Origin: Nematostella vectensis
Lineage: Eukaryota > Cnidaria > Anthozoa > Actiniaria > Edwardsiidae
Direction of reading: 5' to 3'
DNA: 64,000 nt
Assembly (NCBI RefSeq): GCF_932526225.1
Contig: NC_064048.1
Location: 9,138,515 to 9,202,514 of the forward strand
Of this stretch, positions 57,301-64,000 are shown one piece after another; positions within the stretch are counted from its first letter, which is position 1; every line of letters starts with the position of its first letter. Made by a program: the position numbers and the translations under genes. The notes beneath the pieces are model-generated. The model saw only the letters and a program-made list of their open reading frames with translations, had not been told where the DNA came from and ran no database searches.

Positions 57301-59070
57301 TCATTTTACTTCAGGTTTAAGACGTTTACCTCCTTACACATAAGATACTCGTTATTTGGCCCTTTGGGACGAAGTAGATATTATCGTTCGGAATTCAAAG
57401 GTTTTTTTTACGAGTCACACAAGAGTTCTAAGAAAGAGGGTATCTTTTTGTGGGTGCAAATTAATGGTTAATGACAAAAGTTTTCTAACGATACACGAAT
57501 TATACTTTACATTAGGCCCCTAAACCTGGCCATACCCTTCATGAGTACAACTTTTAGCTGGTATGACTAACTTTGTTAAGAATGCTACGTTCCGTAATTT
57601 GTCAAGGGGTACAATTTTTATTTGCGCAAAGCTAAGACAAAAAGTCGAACAGAACTTGAAACAAATCAATTAATAAGGTGCGCGTCCCAGTCCCCAAGAC
57701 AGATCTCTTGCTGTGCTAGTTGCATTCGTTCAAGGTATGCAAATAAACGGGATCCAATAGGCGTATAAAATGAAGTGATGCGTTTCGGTCAAATTACATA
57801 GTCACAGTGGAACTGCATGCTTTGTTGTATAAATATTTCAAAAGGTTCAAGTCCCAGAAGAAGAGCTCCGCCATCGGAAAGTCCTAGATACAATTTTCGC
57901 AGAATATAAGAGAGGAACACATCGATGAGCCAGCCGGAATTTCCCGTGCCGTGAGTTTACCTGGTCACGCTCTTTTTACTTCAGCTTTCAGACGTTAATC
58001 TCCTTACACATAAGATACTCGTTTTTAGGACCCTTGGGACGAAGTAGATATTGTCGGTCGGAATTGGAAGGTTTTCTTTATAAGTGACACAAGCCCTGGA
58101 AAGAGGGTATATTCTATTGTTGGCGCAAATTAATGGCTAATGACAAACGTTTTCTAACGATACAGGAATAGCCCAAAAACTTCGTCATGACCTTCATGAG
58201 TACAACTTTTAGCTGGCATAAGTAACTTCGTTAAGAATGCAATGATCCGTAATCTTTCAAGGGGTACAATTTTTAATTACGCAACGCTAAAAGGCACAAA
58301 TGGAACGTCGAGCCTATTTCTTTTGTATTTATGAAGGTTTTATGAAGGAAATATAATTATCAATATTCATTCTTTTTCGATATTATCTCTTCCTTTCGGG
58401 AAGAATAGGGGTCGCAGTGATTTTATCGGTCTGAATTGAGAGGGTTTATTTTTATGAGTATATACATATAATTCGTAATTAGAGACTAGACTATTCATTT
58501 GCGCAAAGCTAAGGCTTAAGGCGTACGTGACCGAACTTGAATAAATCAATTTTAATAACTGCTGTGTTTCTCAGACGTGCTGTTTTCCAGTGGCGGCATA
58601 CGTCGAGCCTATATTATTTTTATTTATGATGCATTTTAGAACGGGGTTTTATCATGGGGAATTATCACTATCAATCCCTTTTTGGCATTCCTCTTTCCTT
58701 TTCGAGAAGAGCTTATTTTTTGAGAATTAGGGTTGTTTTTTAGTAGTACGATTTTGAAAATTTTATTGTCCCAGTCCCAGACATATCTCTTGCTGTGCTA
58801 GCGCATTTTGTCTACCGGGTTCTACCGTATGCAAATAAACGATAAAATGAAGTGATGCGTTTCCGTCAGACTGGAACAGTATGCGTTGTTGTTTATTGTC
58901 AAATCTTCACTGAATTGATATGGGTACGAATATTTCAAGAGGTTCAGGTCGTAGAAGAAGCGCTCCGCCATCGGAAAGTCCTACACACAATTTTTGCAAA
59001 ATTTGCGGGAGGGACTCACCAATGAGCCAGCCGGAATTATCCGTGCCGTGAGTTAAGCTGGTCACGCTTC
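54308..59070. repeat. diverged 0.35-1 kb cassette repeated about five times
   Basis: The same order of blocks recurs: TTTTTGACATTC with CTTTCCTTTT; GGGTTGTTTTGGTAGTGCG; GACAGATCTCTTGCTGTGC; GTATGCAAATAAAC; GAAGTGATGCGTTTCGGTC; GAAGAGCTCCGCCATCGGAA; GAGGACACATCGATGGGCC; AGCCGGAATTATCCGTGCC. Copies, complete or partial: 54308-54650, 55125-56140 (expanded), 56950-57300, 57690-57960 and 58660-59060. Between them further shared blocks occur (ACGTGCTGTTTTCCAGTGGC at about 54750 and 58575; TTTCAGACGTT with ACACATAAGATACTCGTT). All copies share orientation. There is no coding potential. It could be a decayed tandem duplication, a repeated non-coding RNA gene or a transposon cluster. Confidence 0.75.
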
Positions 59071-59754
59071 TCTTACTCCTTTACTTCGGCTTTCAGACGT
59101 TACTTCCTAACACACAAGATACTCGTTATTTGCACCCTTAGGACGAATTATTGGTCGGAAGTGGGAGGGTTTTCTTTATAATTGACACACAAAGCTCTGA
59201 AGAAGTGGGTATCTTCTTTTGTGGGCGCAAATAAATGAGTAATGACAAAAGTTTTCTTACGATAGAGGGAATCATACCTTTAAAGAGGATGATTTAACAC
59301 TGTTATAAAATGTTGCAATCCGTAAATTTAAGGGCTACAAGTTTTACTTGCGTAAAGATAAGAGTTTCAAAAGTAAGCCAAATTTACAAGGAACCTTCTG
59401 GAAATACATATTGTGTTGTTATTAGAGTCACCATAGCGATAATAACATGAACAATAATCTATCATAAGGTTTTTTGCGAAAATACACTATATGCGGTAAA
59501 CTTTGCAACCTTGGAAATAGAGTTTTATAATATGACCAATAGGAAACCAAACATTAGCACGTACTCAGTAATGAAAGTAAGGGTATGTGAAAAAGTTTTA
59601 ATTTGATGATTCCTTCAATAGGAAGGTTACCGTTTTTCAGGGGACCAACAGGTTAGGCGCTGACATTTATTTTTACGACCCCCACTCTTACCCATGTATT
59701 TCTACAATTGGTTCCAATATTGATTTTAATTTTGTGTATGTGATACTATTTCAG
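59071..59754. other. region upstream of the first visible transglutaminase exon
   Basis: AT-rich. The exon carrying the transglutaminase start codon must lie here or further upstream, since the exon at 59755 begins in phase 2. I could not identify it with confidence. Confidence 0.4.
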
Positions 59755-62700
59755 TCCTAGAATAAGGGCCCGGCGGTCTGAGGGGGAGGGGAGATGGGAC
59801 CCTACTACAGATGAGGAATACCGCGATCGTAATCCTTTGCTGAAAGAAAATACAATTGCTGGTGAGTCTGCTTCACTTGCATGTAATTATATCTAACTTT
59901 TTCTTCATATATTCATTCAATTTTAGGTCAACGGGTCCAAAAAGTCAAGTGCTAGTGTTTGTACCATTGAATAGGCTAGGCCAGGTCTGATTGTCTGCCA
60001 AATGTGTCCAAAGTCCAGCCCGTCTGACACCATCTTTGTTTCCCAGATTGTGGGAGGGGAGGTGGGGGGGGAAGGGGAGGGGTGTAAAATGCCCTTTTTA
60101 CTTAACAGTTGCTGTATTTATTTTTTCCAGGGGTGGGTTGGAAATTCCAGAGGGGTGGGGGGTCTTACCTCTGACCTCCTCAATGGGGGAGGGGGGGGGG
60201 TATGGGTATTTTCTGGAACTACACATTGCCTGCTTACTCTCCGGCTGAGCATTTGATTTCCCTATTTCCTGCTCTATGTTTGATATGCTTACTTGCCTGC
60301 TAAACATTTCTTTTGCCCTCTTTCCTGCTTATATAATAGAGACCTTAATTATACAAAAATGTAGAACGTCGTGGACGTTGGATTTACGCGCGCGTCGTCC
60401 CAACGCCCCAACTACGCTTTCAACTACGCGGCTCGCCCCCTGTTCACGTCGTTGACAACGTAGTTGGAACGGTTGCACGGCGCTCTCGCAAATCCAACAT
60501 CCGCGGCGTTCTACAATTTTGTGTGCCCAAGGTTCCAAACGGGGTTTTCCTGCTTGCTGCTTTTAATTAAAATTCCCTGCTTAACATCGGATTTCCTTGC
60601 GTTCCTGCTTAGCATTCTTTCTGTGGCTTAAACCCTAATCACAGTAACAGCAATGCCTGGTACACACTAGTGACATACTAACATAAAACATAGGAACGCG
60701 CACTCTGTTAAGCACGACATAACGACATGGACATAATGACATCAAAGAAAAAAAAAAAATTCTCCTATGTCGTTATGTCCATGTCGTCATGTCAGGCTTA
60801 TGTCGAAATATTTAACCATTCACACTTGAACATACGAAGATAAGAGTGCGCGCCTATGTCGTTATGTCACTAGTGTGCACCAGGCATATAAGCAACAATG
60901 CTAGCGCTTTATATTAAGAGTTGCTGTGTCAAAGTTCTTCAATAGTTCCTTGCCTTTTGCATTATGTATTCAGTTAAATGAGGACACCCTTCAGTAACAG
61001 ACCCGGCGAAACCTAGATTTTCGTAGGGTTTCTTTAGGAACTCACCTGGTTCGAAATTTCCACCGGGTCAGCTAATTCTTATTTACCGCCGGTCACTGAA
61101 CTTACTCGTCGAGTTATCAAAAAACTGTTCGGGTTGATTAAGAATTTCACCGGGTGCCGGGGAGGCTAAAAGCTCGTCGGGTAGGGCGAAAATTTCCGTC
61201 GGGTCGGGTATCGCCGGGATTGTTACAGAGGGGTGTGGCAGGCGAATCCAGCAATTCTGACCATGCTGAAACTCCTAACATTTGACGTTTGCTGTCACAG
61301 GCCTCCAGCTGCAACCGAAAGAAGTCGACTATCACTTGGAAATAAATCACAAGAACCACAATACAACCAAATATCCAAAACACCCTCGAAATCCCGAGTT
61401 GACTGAAAATGAAAATAAAAATGACATCGGAGGGCTGTTGATTGTCAGAAGAGGGCAGACATTTGACTTGACTATTTTGTTTGACCGCGCCTACGATCCC
61501 GAAAATGATCAGATAACTTTGGATCTAGCCACAGGTGACTCACTAGTATGGTTTAATAGTAATATACGATTTTCGAATATGTCAGTAGTACCAGGGGCGG
61601 ATACAGGGAGGGGGGGTGGATTGTTTGGATATCCACCCCCCCCCCCCCCCCCTTTTTGAACAAAAGAACAAATTAAAAATCCACTTTGTTTGAAAAAAAA
61701 ACTACGGAGAATGTAATGTCCATGTGCCATCGCCTGCTTGACTTTGCTGAAACGACAAATTCAGTTCAGCTTGAAGTATTGTTAGATCTATGTGACCTAC
61801 CAAGAGCCACTGGATCAGTTATAAGCCGTCTATCCGGCCATTATCCACCCCCTTTTTTGAAATCCTGGATCCGCCCCTGGTTACGAAGAAGAGAGCGACC
61901 TTAAGCAAAGACGGCTAAGACAATGAGATGAAAGTGTTCCTATGACTTGCGCACAATTCTAGACTATTATCAATGGAAGAATCGTGCCCCCCCTCCTCTT
62001 GCTACGGTTCTGATGATGATGGTGGTGATGATGATGATGGCAGTATGTTGATTATATTGATTTTAAGGATTATGATGATGAAATAGAGAAGATAATGATA
62101 ATGGTGATTACATTGATTATAATGATTATGATGATGAAATAGAGATAATGGTTATCGTGATTACATTGATTTGAATGATTTAGATGAGATAGGAGAAGAT
62201 AATGATAGTGGTGATTACATTGATTATAATGATTATGATGATGAAATAGAGAAGATAAAGATAATTGTGATTACATTGATTAAAATGATTTAGATGAGAT
62301 AGTATAAGATAATGATAGTGGTGATTACATTGATTATAATGATTACGATGAAATAGAGAAGATGATGACAAGGATAATGATAAGATGAACCTTATCAAAA
62401 TACACTTTTCCCAGGGACTCGCCCAGACCAAAGCAAAGGCACTTTGCTGCGACTGAGGGACAGCACCGAGACAGCTCCGTGGTCATGGGGTATGCAAATC
62501 ACACGCGTGGACGGTGACCGAGTGAGCATGCAAGTAACATCGCCAGCGGATGCTGCAATAGGGAGATATGAGCTTCTGGTGGAGACAGAACTGAAAGACC
62601 CAAAACCAGATGGCGAGCTGAAGCGCAAAAAGTTTAAAGACATCATCGTGCTTTTCAATGCTTGGTGCAAAGGTATGTAGTATTACTATTACATGAAAAT

Positions 62701-64000
62701 CGCCAAATAATATCTTCACAAACCATCGTTTACGGCATTTATTTTTTATAAAAACGACGATAACAAGAGATCTTTAGCTGACGGGTAAAAAAAGATGTGG
62801 GCAAAAATCCTTTTTCCTTTTTGAATTTTATTTATGCCTGTTTCACCAGAGATGTACAGCAGCCTGCTCACAAGGCCTTACGTAACTGGCTAGATCACCT
62901 CATTATGTTCTATTGTATTGCCGTTCTACTGTTTTATCCCATTAGTTATTTGTCTGTGGTGCATCAATCCAATAGTCAGTCTGTGGTGCATAAATCCAAT
63001 GATTGATGCACCACTGAGAGCTGCTTCACGACCCTGTTTCACACCATCTATATATTTTAAGTTTTCTTGTCTGGCAGATGATGCCGTCTACATGGAGGAT
63101 CAGTCTCACAGAGAGGAGTATGTCCTAAACGACTACGGCCGCATTTGGGTTGGACATTGGTCGAATTCACGACCTTGGAAATTCGGACAAGTAAGAGGAT
63201 TTTCTCTCGTTTTTTCGTAATGTGGTATAGACATTGCATGCAAAACCTTGATATTTCGGACAAGTAAGAGAGGATTTTCACTCGTTTTATCATATTGTGG
63301 TATAGACATTGCAGAGGAACCTTGATATTTTGGACAGGTTAGAGTGCCTTTTCACTTGTTTTATCATATTGTGGTATAGACATTGCAGAAGAACCTTGAT
63401 ATTTCAGACAAGTAAGAGAGGATTTTCACCCGTTTTATCATAATGTGGTATAGACATTGCTTGAAAAACCTTGATATTTCGAACAAGAAAGAGAGGATTT
63501 TCAACCGTTTTACCATAATGTGGTATAGACTTGTATGAAGAACCTTTGATATTTCGGACAGGTTAGAGTGCCTTTTCACTAGTTTTATCATAATGTCGTG
63601 TAGACTTGCATGAAGAATCTTGATATTTCGAACAAGTAAGAGAGGATTTTCGACCGTTTTATCATAATGTGGTTTAGACATTGCATGAAGAACCTTGATA
63701 TTTCGGACAAGTAAGAGAGGATTTTCACCCGTTTTATCATAATGTGGTATAGACATTGCATGAAAAACCTTGATATTTCGAACAAGAAAGAGAGGATTTT
63801 CAACTGTTTTACCATAATGTGGTATAGACTTGTATGAAGAACCTTTGATATTTCGGACAGGTTAGAGTGCCTTATCACTAGTTTTATCATAATGTGGTTT
63901 ATACATTGCATGAAGAATCTTGTTCTTTCGGACTGGTGTCGACAGACATTTCATTCAAGACCTTGGTAACACGACCACTCCTCGTACATAACAAGGCCCC
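59755..64000 (+). CDS. transglutaminase, N-terminal part (gene continues past window)
   Basis: Exons visible: 59755-59861, 61301-61534, 62415-62672, 63078-63190, with phases 2 (in), 1, 1, 1, 0 (out); all borders are AG/GT. The first gives a basic lead-in (RARRSEGEGRWDPTTDEEYRDRNPLL). The second and third form the transglutaminase N-terminal beta-sandwich: LQLQPKEVDYHLEIN with NHNTTKY, LLIVRRGQTFDLTILF, YDPENDQITLDLATG, then TRPDQSKGTLLRL and TAPWSWGMQI, and IGRYELLVETEL. The fourth carries the strongest family signature: FNAWCK, then DDAVYMED, REEYVLNDYGRIWVGH and RPWKFGQ. The catalytic Cys/His/Asp region lies beyond the window. These enzymes form Ca2+-dependent isopeptide bonds between Gln and Lys side chains. 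The start-codon exon was not found. The family assignment is secure; the first exon is an inference from phase and frame. Confidence 0.93.
60353..60522. mobile_element. MITE with about 35-bp inverted ends (transglutaminase intron)
   Basis: 170 bp. The left end ACAAAAATGTAGAACGTCG runs into GACGTTGGATTT; the right end is the near-complement, AAATCCAACATCCG running into CGTTCTACAATTTTGT. About 30 of 36 positions pair. The interior is unusually rich in CG and in ACGTCGT/CAACTACG repeats. Confidence 0.75.
60654..60886. mobile_element. MITE with TGCCTGGTrCACACTAGTG ends
   Basis: 233 bp. The left end TGCCTGGTACACACTAGTG and right end CACTAGTGTGCACCAGGCA are inverted, and both are followed inward by GACATA..GCGCACT-type sequence. 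A second inner inverted pair (ACGACATGGACATAATGACAT against ATGTCGTTATGTCCATGTCG) brackets a 13-A run near 60750. It is a long nested hairpin without coding potential. Confidence 0.8.
61592..61879. mobile_element. MITE, CAGGGGCGGATnCAGG ends (hAT-like)
   Basis: 288 bp bounded by CAGGGGCGGATACAGG and CCTGGATCCGCCCCTG, 15 of 16 positions complementary. A TCCACCCCC tract lies next to each end. CAGNG termini fit hAT-type elements. A coherent non-repetitive interior of about 150 bp (CATCGCCTGCTTGACTTTGC) may be internal transposon sequence. No 8-bp target duplication could be confirmed. Confidence 0.7.
62035..62385. repeat. 54-bp GAT-rich tandem repeat, about 6 copies
   Basis: GATTACATTGATT recurs at about 62106, 62159, 62214, 62269 and 62323, with a weaker copy near 62047 (period 53-55 bp). 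It alternates with GATGATGAAATAGAGAAGATAATG. It lies just upstream of the transglutaminase exon at 62415. Confidence 0.88.
63181..63925. repeat. 75-bp tandem repeat spanning a 5' splice site
   Basis: About ten copies of a roughly 73-79-bp unit: CTTGATATTTCGGACAAG, TAAGAGAGGATTTTCACCCG, TTTTATCATAATGTGGTATAG, ACATTGCATGAAGAAC. The first unit overlaps the end of the transglutaminase exon (ATTCGGACAA|GTAAGAG at 63181-63197). Later copies therefore repeat the donor sequence, alternating between ACAAGTAAGAG and ACAGGTTAGAG forms. Confidence 0.9.

Overview
The window looks like nuclear DNA of an animal, most likely an anthozoan cnidarian such as a sea anemone or coral. It has AT-rich spliceosomal introns, one eukaryotic tRNA, many short inverted-repeat elements and minisatellites, and metazoan families (ZU5 domain, transglutaminase). 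The species is my inference. Exon joins below were worked out by hand from splice signals and matching intron phase, and each checks arithmetically.

Layout. (1) 1-1.7 kb: a tRNA-Cys and a 48-bp minisatellite. (2) 1.7-15 kb, minus strand: a six-exon gene for a 714-residue protein with ZU5-like repeats; one intron holds a 6.6-kb array of about 113 copies of a 58-bp unit with higher-order structure. (3) 16.2-17.7 kb, minus: a single-exon gene for a mostly disordered 507-residue protein of unknown function. (4) 20.8-50.2 kb, the core: three very large genes for secreted, modular, low-complexity proteins. Genes A (20.8-31.2 kb) and B (32.8-40.4 kb) are on the minus strand; gene C (42.9-50.2 kb) is on the plus strand, head to head with B. 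(5) 51-59.7 kb: no convincing gene; microsatellite, inverted-repeat elements and a diverged repeated cassette. (6) 59.8 kb to the end, plus: the 5' part of a transglutaminase gene that runs off the window.

The core genes are the most interesting part. B and C have signal peptides. All three are built from modules separated by dibasic sites (KR, often KRQ), and the modules repeatedly end in a short signature of the form [K/R]-S-x-[V/I]-P. The module bodies differ: His/Pro heptads (A and B), Gln/Pro/Tyr-rich segments ending in a V-x-V-N-V-Q-x-A-K-S motif (A), and Gly/His/Tyr/Cys-rich segments with Cys-Gly dipeptide runs (C). Composition suggests an extracellular structural, adhesive or capsule-wall material. 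The nearby transglutaminase could in principle cross-link such Gln- and Lys-rich chains, but that link is inference. A and B may also be one giant gene: A lacks its own signal peptide, B lacks a nearby canonical poly(A) signal, and a phase-compatible junction exists.
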